Origin: DATFQI01 sp035264365
GTDB lineage: Bacteria; Actinomycetota; Thermoleophilia; Solirubrobacterales; Solirubrobacteraceae
Length of the DNA: 21,669 nucleotides
Direction: 5' to 3'
Assembly: GCA_035264365.1 (NCBI GenBank)
Contig: DATFQI010000279.1
Span: 1-21,669, forward strand
Below the pieces are notes generated by a model. That model saw only the letters and a program-made list of their open reading frames with translations. It searched no databases and was not told where the DNA came from. The position numbers and the translations under genes were made by a program. Positions 13,407 through 20,755 of this stretch are shown in pieces. How positions within the stretch are numbered: the first letter of the stretch is position 1; each line of letters begins with the position of its first letter.

Positions 13407-14039
13407 ATGCTCGCCCGACGCCTCCTCCAGCTCTACGCCGGCTTGACGCTGTACGGCGCGAGCGCGTCGCTGATCATCCTGTCCGAGCTCGGCAACGACC
13501 CGTGGGACGTGCTGCACCAGGGGCTCTCGCGCCAGACCGGGATCGGCACCGGCATCTGGGTCTGCATCGCCGGCGCCCTCGTGATGCTGCTGTGGATCCC
13601 GCTGCGCCAGAAGCCGGGGCTCGGCACGCTCAGCAACGTGATCGTCGTCGGGCTGACGCTCGAGCTCTGCCTGATCGCGTTCGAGCCGACGCACGACCTC
13701 GCGGCGCGCTGGACGCTGCTGCTCTCCGGCGTGCTCCTCAACGGCGTCGCGACCGGGCTCTACATCGGGGCCCGCTTCGGGCCGGGACCGCGCGACGGGC
13801 TGATGACCGGGCTGGCCGCGCGCGGCATGTCGTTGCGCGTGGTGCGGACCGGGATCGAGCTGACGGTGCTCGCGGTCGGGTTCGCCCTCGGCGGGACCGT
13901 CGGGATCGGGACGCTCGTCTACGCGCTCGCGATCGGACCGCTCGCGCACGTGTTCGTGCCGGCCTTCACGACGTCGCCGACGCCTTCGGCGGCCGTCGTG
14001 CTCCCCGCTTCCGCTTCTGCGCCGATCCCTTCCCGCTGA
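13407..14039 (+). CDS. YczE-family integral membrane protein
   Basis: The 210-residue protein has about five hydrophobic segments, near residues 8-28, 48-65, 72-92, 105-125 and 145-180. It carries the YczE-family signature around LGNDPWDVLHQGLS (28-41) and a GLYIGARFGPGPRDGLMTG segment in the second half. YczE-like proteins are presumed transporters or channels of unknown substrate and are often next to MocR regulators, as here. The C-terminal tail after VFVPAF (roughly the last 24 residues, Ser/Pro/Ala-rich) is poorer in G/C third positions and runs 74 bp antisense into the ArsR-like gene. The tail is therefore probably unstructured. ATG 13407 is chosen because homology begins there; an in-frame ATG at 13353 would overlap the operator region. 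Confidence 0.88.
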   Translation: MLARRLLQLYAGLTLYGASASLIILSELGNDPWDVLHQGLSRQTGIGTGIWVCIAGALVMLLWIPLRQKPGLGTLSNVIVVGLTLELCLIAFEPTHDLAARWTLLLSGVLLNGVATGLYIGARFGPGPRDGLMTGLAARGMSLRVVRTGIELTVLAVGFALGGTVGIGTLVYALAIGPLAHVFVPAFTTSPTPSAAVVLPASASAPIPSR

Positions 14040-14610
14040 GGCGCTCGGCCTCGAAGGCCAGCAGCACGACCTGGGCGTCGCCGAGCTCGTCCTCGTGCGG
14101 GCGCTTCTGCGCACGCTCCTTGGCCGCCTCGTCGATCCGCTCGACCTGCTCGACGAACTTCAGCGCCGCCTTGTTGAGCTGCTCCCAGCCCTTCGCGTCG
14201 AGCTTGAGCGAGGTGCGCGAGAGGTGCGCCTCCGCACGGTCGAAGCCGCCCTCGGCCGCCGACTTGCTCGCGTACTCGTTGATCGTCTGCAGCGCCGAGC
14301 CGAGCGCCGCCTGCTTGGCGATCGGCGGAGCCTGCGCCCACGCGTCCTCGGAGACCATCGGGCGCTTGCCGGCACGGTAGTGATGCTCGATCGCGCCGCG
14401 CACGCGCGTCTCGTCGGCGAGCTCGATCAGCCCCAGCTGGTGCAGCGAGCGCACGTGGTAGGCCGTCGTCCCGAGCGTGGCGCCGAGCCACTCCGAGAGC
14501 TGCGACGGACTCGCCGTCCGCTCCTGCAGCATCGCGAGTATCCGCACCCGGAGGGGGTGGCTCAGCGCCTTGACATAGCGCGGATCATCGATATTGGTGA
14601 TCGGCTTCAT
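13966..14610 (-). CDS. ArsR-like winged-helix transcriptional regulator
   Basis: The 214-residue product opens with an ArsR-type winged helix (about residues 8-80): DDPRYVKALSHPLRVRILAML, then SQLSEWLGATLGTTAYHVRSLHQLGLIEL. A helical C-terminal region of about 120 residues follows, ending in a Lys/Arg-rich tail (KRKRGARRPPK). No CxC metal-binding motif is visible in the DNA-binding domain, so metal sensing is unlikely. The larger helical half could bind a small molecule or mediate dimerisation. ATG 14610 is preferred because an AGGAG lies 11 nt upstream and the conserved region starts there; a further 19 codons are open upstream. High GC at third positions right to the end shows that the 3' overlap with yczE is genuine coding sequence on this strand. 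The targets are unknown. Confidence 0.88.
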   Translation of the reverse strand: MKPITNIDDPRYVKALSHPLRVRILAMLQERTASPSQLSEWLGATLGTTAYHVRSLHQLGLIELADETRVRGAIEHHYRAGKRPMVSEDAWAQAPPIAKQAALGSALQTINEYASKSAAEGGFDRAEAHLSRTSLKLDAKGWEQLNKAALKFVEQVERIDEAAKERAQKRPHEDELGDAQVVLLAFEAERLSGKGSAQKRKRGARRPPKASATS

Positions 14611-14732
14611 CCGATTGCTGACTCCTGGGTGCGGCGGATACAGGGTGTGAGTAGTCAACCAACTCAACTTGAGACGCGCCGGAGCGGTTGCTGTGACGCG
14701 TCGTGGGCGGCACCGGATACGCTCCCGCCGTC

Positions 14733-15779
14733 GTGGGGGACGCGGGCGATACGAGCGACGACGGCCTCGACCGGGAACGGCTCGAGGAGTGGTTCGCCGC
14801 GACGGTCCCCGGCGCCGCTCCGCCGCTGCGCTACGAGCGAATAGCGGGCGGTCGCTCGAACCTCACGTTCCGGGTCTCCGACAGCGACGGCGGCCGCTGG
14901 ATCCTGCGCCGCCCGCCGCTCGGCGCCACGCTCGGCTCGGCGCACGACATGGCGCGCGAGCACCGCATCCTCACCGGCCTCGCCGGCGCCGACGTCCCGA
15001 CTCCGCGCCCGCTCGCGCTGTGTACGGACGAGGCGGTCACCGGTGCCGACTTCTACGTGATGGAGCTCGTCGACGGGCTCGTCCTGCGCGACGAGGACGA
15101 GGTCTGCGCGGCGTTCGACGAGGACGGCCGCCGCCGCGTCGGCGAGCAGCTCGTCGACACGCTCGCCGACCTGCACGCCGTCGACCCCGACGCGGCCGGC
15201 CTCGGGGAGCTCGGCCGGCGCGAGGGCTACGCCGAGCGCCAGCTCAAGCGCTGGATGCGCCAGTGGGAGGCCTCCAAGACGCGCGATCTCGACGCCATGG
15301 AGGAGACCCACCGGCTGCTGTCGGCGCGGGTGCCCGAACAGCGGGCGACCACGCTCGTGCACGGCGACTACCGGCTCGACAACGTGATCGTCACGTCGGC
15401 GGGCGAGATCGCGGCGGTCCTCGACTGGGAGCTGTGCACGCTCGGCGACCCGCTCGCGGACGTCGGGCAGCTGCTCGTCTACTGGGCCGAGCCGAGCGAC
15501 GAGGTGGTGCCGCTCACGCGCTCGCCCACCCTGGCGCCCGGCTTTCCGCGGCGCCAGGAGCTCGCCGAGCGCTACGCCCAGCGCTCCGGCCGCGACGTCT
15601 CGGACCTGGACTTCTTCGTCGCGCTCGCGTACTGGAAGCTGGCGGCGATCCTCGAGGGCGTGCTGGCGCGCTACTCGGCGGGCCAATACGGTGAGACCTC
15701 AGAGGAGTTCCGGTCGTTCGACAAGATCGTCGAGCAGCTCGCGGACGCGGCGCTGGGCGCCGCGCGCCGCCTCGGGTGA
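14733..15779 (+). CDS. APH-family phosphotransferase (ACAD10-like kinase fold)
   Basis: From GTG 14733 the product has 348 residues. An N-terminal nucleotide-binding lobe (IAGGRSNLTFRV at 37-48, ILRRPP at 57-62) precedes the kinase catalytic loop LVHGDYRLDNVIV, with D212 and N217. The metal-binding motif VLDWELCTLGDPLAD follows, with D231. This pattern matches the phosphotransferase group that includes the kinase domain of ACAD10 and actinobacterial proteins near acyl-CoA dehydrogenases. It does not match maltokinase, whose loop differs. The gene is only 10 bp upstream of glgC, so it heads a glgC-glgA operon. The substrate is unknown; small hydroxylated compounds are usual for the fold. The start is uncertain: a TACGCT hexamer lies 9 nt before GTG 14733, and GTG 14703 is an in-frame alternative. 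Confidence 0.85.
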   Translation: MGDAGDTSDDGLDRERLEEWFAATVPGAAPPLRYERIAGGRSNLTFRVSDSDGGRWILRRPPLGATLGSAHDMAREHRILTGLAGADVPTPRPLALCTDEAVTGADFYVMELVDGLVLRDEDEVCAAFDEDGRRRVGEQLVDTLADLHAVDPDAAGLGELGRREGYAERQLKRWMRQWEASKTRDLDAMEETHRLLSARVPEQRATTLVHGDYRLDNVIVTSAGEIAAVLDWELCTLGDPLADVGQLLVYWAEPSDEVVPLTRSPTLAPGFPRRQELAERYAQRSGRDVSDLDFFVALAYWKLAAILEGVLARYSAGQYGETSEEFRSFDKIVEQLADAALGAARRLG

Positions 15780-15789
15780 AAGGAGCGCC

Positions 15790-17028
15790 GTGGCCTCGGA
15801 AAACGTGTTCGCGATCGTCCTCGCCGGAGGCGAGGGGAAGCGGCTCGCACCCCTGACCGCCGACCGCGCCAAGCCCGCCGTTCCGTTCGGCGGCAACTAC
15901 CGGCTGATCGACTTCGCGCTGTCGAACCTCGTCAACGCGGGGTTCCTGCAGATCGCGGTGCTGACGCAGTACAAGAGCCACTCGCTGGACCGCCACATCG
16001 CAACGACGTGGCGGCTGTCGCCGCTGCTGGGCAACTACGTCACGCCGGTGCCCGCGCAGATGCGCCGCGGGCCGCACTGGTTCTCGGGCTCGGCCGACGC
16101 GATCTACCAGAACCTCAACCTCATCCAGGACGAGAAGCCCGACCACGTCGTGGTCTTCGGCGCCGACCACATCTACCGGATGGACCCGCGCCAGATGCTC
16201 GACCAGCCCATCGAGACCGGCGCCGCCGTGACGGTCGCGGCGCTGCGTGCGCCGATCGGGCAGGCGGACCAGTTCGGCGTCGTCGAGACGGCGGCCGATG
16301 GGCACACGATCAGCGCGTTCCGGGAGAAGCCCAAGGACGCGGTCGGGCTGCGCGACGCGCCCGACCAGGTCTTCGCCTCGATGGGCAACTACATCTTCAC
16401 CACGGAGGCGCTGATCGACGCCGTCCGCTCAGACGCACAGGCGTCCGCGTCCAACCACGACATGGGCGGCAACATCGTGCCGATGCTCGTCGAGGACGGC
16501 TCCGCGCACGTCTATGACTTCTCGCGCAACAGCGTGCCGGGGGAGACCGAGCGCGACCGCGGCTACTGGCGCGACGTCGGCACGCTCGACGCGTTCTTCG
16601 AAGCGCACATGGACCTGATCTCGGTCCACCCGGTGTTCAACCTCTACAACCGCGAGTGGCCGATCCTCACCTGGCCCGATCCGCTGCCGCCGGCGAAGTT
16701 CGTCTTCGAGGAGGAGGGCCGGACCGGCCATGCGCTGGACTCGATGGTCTGCGCGGGCGTCGTGATCTCGGGCGGCACCGTGCGCCGCTCGGTGCTCTCG
16801 CCGGGAGCGCACGTGCACTCGTTCGCGGAGGTCGAGGACTCGATCCTGTTCCCGGGCGCCGACGTCGCGCGCTCGGCGGTCGTGCGGCGCGCGATCCTCG
16901 ACAAGGACGTGCGCGTGCTCGAGGACGCGCAGATCGGCGTCGACCCGGAGCACGACCGGGAGCGGGGGTTCACGGTCTCCGCCGGCGGCGTGACGGTCGT
17001 CGGCAAGGGCGGCGTGGTGGAGCCGTGA
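15790..17028 (+). CDS. glgC: Glucose-1-phosphate adenylyltransferase (ADP-glucose pyrophosphorylase)
   Basis: The 412-residue enzyme makes ADP-glucose from glucose-1-phosphate and ATP, the committed step of bacterial glycogen synthesis. The nucleotide-binding signature AGGEGKRLAPLT with the RAKPAVPFGG extension is at about 12-35. Further family motifs are WFSGSADAIYQN, VVFGADHIYRMD and the GYWRDVGTLDAFFEAH segment. A C-terminal left-handed beta-helix runs from about 300 (VCAGVVISGG, SVLSPG, and similar hexapeptides). Length is typical. AAAGGAG at 15779-15785 precedes GTG 15790 by 4 nt, overlapping the end of the phosphotransferase gene. The stop is overlapped by the glgA start (GTGA), so both enzymes are made together. 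Allosteric effectors cannot be read from sequence with confidence. Confidence 0.97.
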   Translation: MASENVFAIVLAGGEGKRLAPLTADRAKPAVPFGGNYRLIDFALSNLVNAGFLQIAVLTQYKSHSLDRHIATTWRLSPLLGNYVTPVPAQMRRGPHWFSGSADAIYQNLNLIQDEKPDHVVVFGADHIYRMDPRQMLDQPIETGAAVTVAALRAPIGQADQFGVVETAADGHTISAFREKPKDAVGLRDAPDQVFASMGNYIFTTEALIDAVRSDAQASASNHDMGGNIVPMLVEDGSAHVYDFSRNSVPGETERDRGYWRDVGTLDAFFEAHMDLISVHPVFNLYNREWPILTWPDPLPPAKFVFEEEGRTGHALDSMVCAGVVISGGTVRRSVLSPGAHVHSFAEVEDSILFPGADVARSAVVRRAILDKDVRVLEDAQIGVDPEHDRERGFTVSAGGVTVVGKGGVVEP

Positions 17029-18203
17029 GGGTCGCGCTGCTCACGCGCGAGTTCCCGCCTGACGTCTACGGCGGCGCGGGCGTGCACGTCGAGTACCTGG
17101 CGCGCGAGCTCGCGCGGCTCGAGGAGCTCACGGTGCACGCGTGGGGCGACGACCGCGGCGGGGTCGTCGGTCATCGCGCGTGGGACGCGCTGGCCGGGGA
17201 CGCGCCGGAGTTGTCGGCGCTGCGGGCGATGTCGATCGACCTCTCGATGACGGCGGGCGCGCGGGGCGCCGAGCTCGTGCACTCACACACCTGGTACGCG
17301 AACCTCGCCGGGCACCTGTCGAAGCTGACCTACGACATCCCGCACGTGGCGACGGTGCACTCGCTCGAGCCGCTGCGGCCATGGAAGGCCGAGCAGCTGG
17401 GCGGCGGCTACGCGCTCTCGTCGTGGTGCGAGAAGGTGGCGCTGGAGTCAGCTGACGCGGTGATCGCGGTGTCGGAGGGGATGCGGCGCGACGTGCTGGA
17501 GGCCTACCCCGCGCTCGACCCCGGGCGCGTGCGGGTGATCTACAACGGCATCGACGCGGAGCAGTACGCGCCGGACGCCGGAACCGAGGTGCTCGGACGC
17601 TGGGGGGTCTCGCCGGATGCCCCGTCGGTGGTCTTCGTGGGGCGGATCACGCGCCAGAAGGGCGTGCCGTACCTCGTCGAGGCGGCGCTGCAGGTCGACC
17701 CGGCCGCGCAGATCGTGCTGTGCGCCGGCGCGCCGGATACGCCCGAGATCGCGGCCGAGGTGCGCTCCGGGGTCGAGCGCCTGCGGGCCGAGCGCGGTGG
17801 CGTGGTCTGGATCGAGGAGATGCTCCCGAAGGCCGACGTGATCCAGCTGCTCTCGCACGCGACGGTGTTCGCCTGCCCGTCGATCTACGAGCCGCTCGGG
17901 ATCGTCAACCTCGAGGCGATGGCCTGCGAGACCGCGGTCGTGGCCAGCGCGGTCGGCGGCATCGTCGAGGTCGTCGAGGACGGGGTCACCGGCCGGCTGG
18001 TCCCCCTGGAGATCGCCGCCGGCACGCTGGAGCCGGCCGACCGCGCGGGCTTCGTCGACCGGCTCGCCGCCGGCATCAACGAGCTCGTCCGCGACCCGGA
18101 GCGCGCGGCGGCGATGGGCCGAGCGGGGCGCGAGCGGGCGGTCGAGAAGTTCGCCTGGCCGGCGATCGCCGAGCAGACCTCCGCGCTGTACCGCTCCCTC
18201 TGA
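17025..18203 (+). CDS. glgA: Actinobacterial GT4 glycogen synthase / alpha-maltose-1-phosphate synthase
   Basis: The 392-residue glycosyltransferase belongs to the retaining GT4 type used by actinobacteria (GlgA/GlgM), not the GT5 synthase of E. coli. Visible motifs are the N-terminal DVYGGAGVHVE glycine loop (13-23), HSHTWYANLAGHL, VFVGRITRQKG in the nucleotide-sugar lobe, and SIYEPLGIVNLEAM with the E-x7-E pair. Mycobacterial GlgM uses ADP-glucose and glucose-1-phosphate to make maltose-1-phosphate for GlgE, so the product here may be maltose-1-phosphate rather than glycogen chains. Neither glgE nor glgB is in the window to settle this. GTG 17025 overlaps the glgC stop by 4 nt. An 11-bp hairpin follows the stop and probably ends the operon. 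Confidence 0.94.
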   Translation: MRVALLTREFPPDVYGGAGVHVEYLARELARLEELTVHAWGDDRGGVVGHRAWDALAGDAPELSALRAMSIDLSMTAGARGAELVHSHTWYANLAGHLSKLTYDIPHVATVHSLEPLRPWKAEQLGGGYALSSWCEKVALESADAVIAVSEGMRRDVLEAYPALDPGRVRVIYNGIDAEQYAPDAGTEVLGRWGVSPDAPSVVFVGRITRQKGVPYLVEAALQVDPAAQIVLCAGAPDTPEIAAEVRSGVERLRAERGGVVWIEEMLPKADVIQLLSHATVFACPSIYEPLGIVNLEAMACETAVVASAVGGIVEVVEDGVTGRLVPLEIAAGTLEPADRAGFVDRLAAGINELVRDPERAAAMGRAGRERAVEKFAWPAIAEQTSALYRSL

Positions 18204-18210
18204 GCGCGCG

Positions 18211-18243
18211 ACGGCCGCGCCGCCTCACATCCGGCGCGGCCGT
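18211..18243 (+). terminator. Terminator hairpin of the phosphotransferase-glgC-glgA operon
   Basis: ACGGCCGCGCC at 18211-18221 is perfectly complementary to 18233-18243, an 11-bp stem with an 11-nt loop. It starts 7 bp after the glgA stop. Only a short T-containing run (GATCTGTTGG) follows. Confidence 0.7.
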
Positions 18244-18356
18244 GCGATCTGTTGGCCTGTGGCCGGCAACGGGCCGCCGTTGCCTTTGCGTCGGAGGACG
18301 CGCTTCGCTCGGAGGTGCGTCGCTCTGTCCAGTGCACCACTGTCAATAGGCCGCCA

Positions 18357-18376
18357 CGGGGGATCGTCAACCCCCG
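18357..18376. promoter_or_regulatory. Short G5/C5 hairpin just upstream of the sigma-fragment promoter
   Basis: CGGGGG at 18357-18362 pairs with CCCCCG at 18371-18376 around an 8-nt loop. It ends 5 bp before a CATACT hexamer, so it occupies the -35 to -10 spacer of the predicted promoter and could be an operator. The rest of the 18244-18393 gap shows only loosely repeated CGGAGG motifs (18292-18314), and I see nothing else in it. Confidence 0.35.
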
Positions 18377-18381
18377 GATTG

Positions 18382-18387
18382 CATACT
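18382..18387 (+). promoter_or_regulatory. Possible -10 box (CATACT) for the sigma-factor fragment
   Basis: CATACT lies 6 nt before ATG 18394, close to but not the same as the TANNNT-N7 pattern seen at six other genes. No Shine-Dalgarno precedes the ATG. If functional, it means the 5' end of the gene was kept intact. Confidence 0.35.
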
Positions 18388-18393
18388 CGTGCC

Positions 18394-18837
18394 ATGGACC
18401 TGCGGGAGCGCGAAGACGTCGCCGCCGCGCTGGGGCGCGCGGAGCCCTTGGGCGGCGCGTCGACGGCGGGCTATCTGGACGACCTGCGCCGGCGCGCGCC
18501 GCTCGACCCCGCCGAGGAGCGGCGGTTGGTGTCCGCGGCGCAGACGGGCGACGCGGCGGCGCGGGCGCGTCTCGTGGACGCCTTCATGCCATTGATCTCC
18601 TCGGCCGCGCGCGTGTATCGCGACTCGCCGCAGGTGGAGCGCGCGGAGCTGCTGCAGGAGGGCGTGGTCGGCCTCCGAGGCCACCTCCGGAGCGTCCGCG
18701 CCGGCGGTGCGCACGGAGCCGTCGCGGCCGCGCTGGCTGGTCGACCCGCTCCGCCCGCCCGCGTTCTTCATCCGCTGATCCGTCGCCGGGCGCCGCGATT
18801 CGGCCGCGCCCGGCGACCCGTATCGTTCCCGCGATGA
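18394..18837 (+). pseudogene. Truncated sigma-70 factor: regions 1.2 to 2.2 only
   Basis: The first 94 residues match the start of a group 1-3 sigma-70 factor. They comprise a region 1.2-like YLDDLRRRAPLDPAEERRLV (27-46), region 2.1 (RARLVDAFMPLISSAARVYR), and the start of region 2.2, VERAELLQEGVVGL (81-94). Homology then stops abruptly near 18675, where regions 2.3, 2.4, 3 and 4 should follow. The frame continues as low-quality Arg/Ala/Pro sequence to TGA 18837, overlapping the next start. After the break a different frame (stop at 18776-18778, tail WLVDPLRPPAFFIR) has the better GC third-position pattern, as if a deletion joined two genes. Without regions 2.4 and 4 it cannot recognise promoters. 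It is either a relic or a small protein that binds core RNA polymerase. Confidence 0.7.
18821..18826 (+). promoter_or_regulatory. Putative -10 box (TATCGT) of a leaderless promoter for the enolase-superfamily gene
   Basis: TATCGT is followed by exactly 7 nt and ATG 18834. The same hexamer and spacing precede the RraA-like gene on the other strand. It shows the gene can be expressed independently of the sigma fragment that overlaps its start. Confidence 0.55.
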
Positions 18838-19886
18838 CTGACGCGTGGGAGGGGATGCGGGAGCTGCCGCTGGAGATCGAGTCCGTGGCGTTCGGCCGCC
18901 AGGCGGCGACGTTCGCCCACGGGTTCGAGCGCATCACGACGCTCGTGCGGCTGGCGGGCGGCGGGGCCGAGGGGCACGGCGAGGACGTCTCGCTGCACCA
19001 GACCGACGAGCACTCGCTGCACGTGCTCAACCCGGACCTGGGGCTCGTGGGCTCGTGGACCTTGGAGTCCTTCTGCGACCACGTCGCCTCGGTCGATCAG
19101 TTCGCGGTGCCGCCCGAATGGGAGCCGGCGCGGCGCTGGCGCAACTGGGCGTTCGAGTCGGCGGCGCTCGACCTCGCGCTGGCGCAGGCGGGCAAGCCGC
19201 TGCACGAGGTCCTGGGCCGGGAGCCGGCGCCGCTGCGCTTCGTCAACTCGCTCGGGCTCGGCGACCCGCCGACGTTCGAGCCGATCGCGAAGCGGCTCGA
19301 GGTCCACCCGGAGGTGCGCTTCAAGGTCGACGTCACGCACGCCTGGTCGCCGGAGCTGATGGCCGAGGTCGCCGCGACCGGCGCCGTGGAGATCGTCGAC
19401 TTCAAGGGTCACTACGGGCTCGACATCGGCGAGGAGGGCGCGCTGCTCGCGATGTACGAGCGCGCGATGGAGCTGTTCCCCGACGCGCTGCTCGAGGACG
19501 CCCACGACCTCCCCGAGGTCGCCGCGCTGCTCTCCGAGGCCGGCGACCGCATCTCCTACGACGCGCCGATCCACTCGGCCGCCGACCTCGACGCGGTCCC
19601 GCTCGCCCCGCGGGCGGTGAACATCAAGCCGTGCCGCGTCGGCGACCTGCGCTCGCTGTTCCACCTCTATGACGTCGTCGGCGAGCGCGGCCTGATCGTC
19701 TACGGCGGCGGTATGGGCGAGATCGGCGTCGGCCGCGGCCAGATCCAGCTGCTCGCCTCGCTCTTCCACGCAGACGGCCCCAACGACACCGCCCCGAGCG
19801 GTTACAACATGGACGTTCCCGACGCCGCGCTCCCGGGGAGCCCGCTCCCGCCCGCTCCGGCCCCGGTCGGCTTCCGCCGAGCGTGA
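18834..19886 (+). CDS. Enolase-superfamily protein (dehydratase/epimerase or OSBS-like), function unassigned
   Basis: The 350-residue protein has an enolase-like N-terminal capping domain (about 12-130) and a beta-barrel with correctly spaced catalytic positions. K164 (RFKVDV) is on strand 2. The metal ligands are D189 (IVDFKG), E221 (LLEDAHD) and D243 (SYDAPIH). K265 is in NIKPCRVG on strand 6. The paired lysines resemble the muconate-lactonising/OSBS/dipeptide-epimerase subgroup rather than mandelate racemase. A glycine-rich VYGGGMGEIGVGRGQ segment follows on strands 7-8. The chemistry would be proton abstraction next to a carboxylate, with Mg2+. No menaquinone or peptidoglycan genes are nearby to point to a substrate. 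ATG 18834 follows the leaderless -10 pattern. The Pro/Ala-rich last 20 residues are probably disordered. Confidence 0.85.
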   Translation: MTDAWEGMRELPLEIESVAFGRQAATFAHGFERITTLVRLAGGGAEGHGEDVSLHQTDEHSLHVLNPDLGLVGSWTLESFCDHVASVDQFAVPPEWEPARRWRNWAFESAALDLALAQAGKPLHEVLGREPAPLRFVNSLGLGDPPTFEPIAKRLEVHPEVRFKVDVTHAWSPELMAEVAATGAVEIVDFKGHYGLDIGEEGALLAMYERAMELFPDALLEDAHDLPEVAALLSEAGDRISYDAPIHSAADLDAVPLAPRAVNIKPCRVGDLRSLFHLYDVVGERGLIVYGGGMGEIGVGRGQIQLLASLFHADGPNDTAPSGYNMDVPDAALPGSPLPPAPAPVGFRRA

Positions 19887-19935
19887 GAGGTCGCACAGTC
19901 GGGAATGGCGCGCCCGCGGCGGCGTGCTGGTCTGC

Positions 19936-20745
19936 ATGACCCCACTCACCGCCGAGACCGTCGAGATCCACGACGGCCTCCTGATCCCCTACGTCGAGCA
20001 GGGCGACCCCGACGGCGTTCCGCTCGTCCTGCTCCACGGCATCACCGACTCCCACCGCTCCTACGAGCCCGTGCTCGCGGCGCTGCCCGACTCGATCCGT
20101 GCGGTCGCGATCACCGCCCGCGGCCACGGCGACGCCGGCAAGCCCGAGACGGGCTATGACGCCGACCAGATGGCGGCCGACGTGATCGCCGTCATGGACG
20201 CGCTCGGCATCGACCGCGCGATCGTCGCCGGCCATTCGATGGGCTCCTGGACGGCCCGCCGGGTCGCCGTGCTGTACCCGGAACGCGTGCTCGGCGTCGT
20301 GCTGGCCGGCGCCTTCGCGAGCTTCCACGACAAGCCGGAGATGGACGGGCTGCTGGAGGAGTTCGACGCGCTCGCTGATCCGATCGACCCGGCCTACGCG
20401 CGGGCGTGGCAGGACAGCACGCTGGGCCGCTCGGTCCCCGAGGCCTTCATGGAGATGATCGTCGAGGAGACCTGCAAGCCGCCGGCGCGCGTGTGGCGGG
20501 CGGCGATGAGAGGCCTGGTCGACGCGCGGCTCGAGCCCGCCGGCTCCGTCACGGTCCCCGCGCTGCTGTGCTGGGGCCAGAAGGACGCCTTCGTCCCCGA
20601 CGCCGACCAGGAGCGGCTGCTGGCGCGCATCCCCGACGCCGAGCTGCGCGTCTACGAGGGCGGCGGCCACGCCCTGCACTGGGAGCGCCCAGAGCGCTTC
20701 GCGAACGACCTCGCGGAGTTCGCCGCTTTGCGGATCGCCGCGTAG
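19936..20745 (+). CDS. Alpha/beta-fold hydrolase
   Basis: The 269-residue protein has a complete alpha/beta hydrolase triad: S101 in the nucleophile elbow AGHSMGS, D217 in WGQKDAFVP, and H245 in GGGHALHWE. The oxyanion-hole HGI motif is at 34-36 (VLLHGITDSH), and TARGHGDAGKP follows strand 4. A helical cap region lies about 130-195. Length is normal for the family, which includes esterases, C-C hydrolases, lactonases and haloperoxidase-like proteins; the substrate cannot be assigned. No signal peptide is present. The start is uncertain: GTG 19924 is four codons upstream in frame, and neither has a good ribosome binding site. It lies 49 bp after the enolase-superfamily gene and may be co-transcribed with it. 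Its TAG stop forms the start of the next gene's -10 box. Confidence 0.9.
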   Translation: MTPLTAETVEIHDGLLIPYVEQGDPDGVPLVLLHGITDSHRSYEPVLAALPDSIRAVAITARGHGDAGKPETGYDADQMAADVIAVMDALGIDRAIVAGHSMGSWTARRVAVLYPERVLGVVLAGAFASFHDKPEMDGLLEEFDALADPIDPAYARAWQDSTLGRSVPEAFMEMIVEETCKPPARVWRAAMRGLVDARLEPAGSVTVPALLCWGQKDAFVPDADQERLLARIPDAELRVYEGGGHALHWERPERFANDLAEFAALRIAA

Positions 20746-20748
20746 GAT
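20743..20748 (+). promoter_or_regulatory. Putative -10 box (TAGGAT) of a leaderless promoter for the DUF1272 gene
   Basis: TAGGAT is followed by exactly 7 nt and GTG 20756. The TAG of the box is the stop codon of the hydrolase gene, the same sharing seen between lacZ and the sulfurtransferase gene. Confidence 0.5.
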
Positions 20749-20755
20749 CGGCCGC

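Noticed and set aside
14733..15779. Phosphotransferase as maltokinase (Mak/Pep2) of the GlgE pathway
   Set aside because: Length about 348 and motifs HGDYRLDN and LDWELCTLGDP fit ACAD10-like phosphotransferases; maltokinases are longer and have different loop residues.
18259..18393. N-terminal extension of the sigma fragment from an upstream start
   Set aside because: The extra 45 residues have no sigma-factor similarity and would run through the G5/C5 hairpin and the -10-like box.
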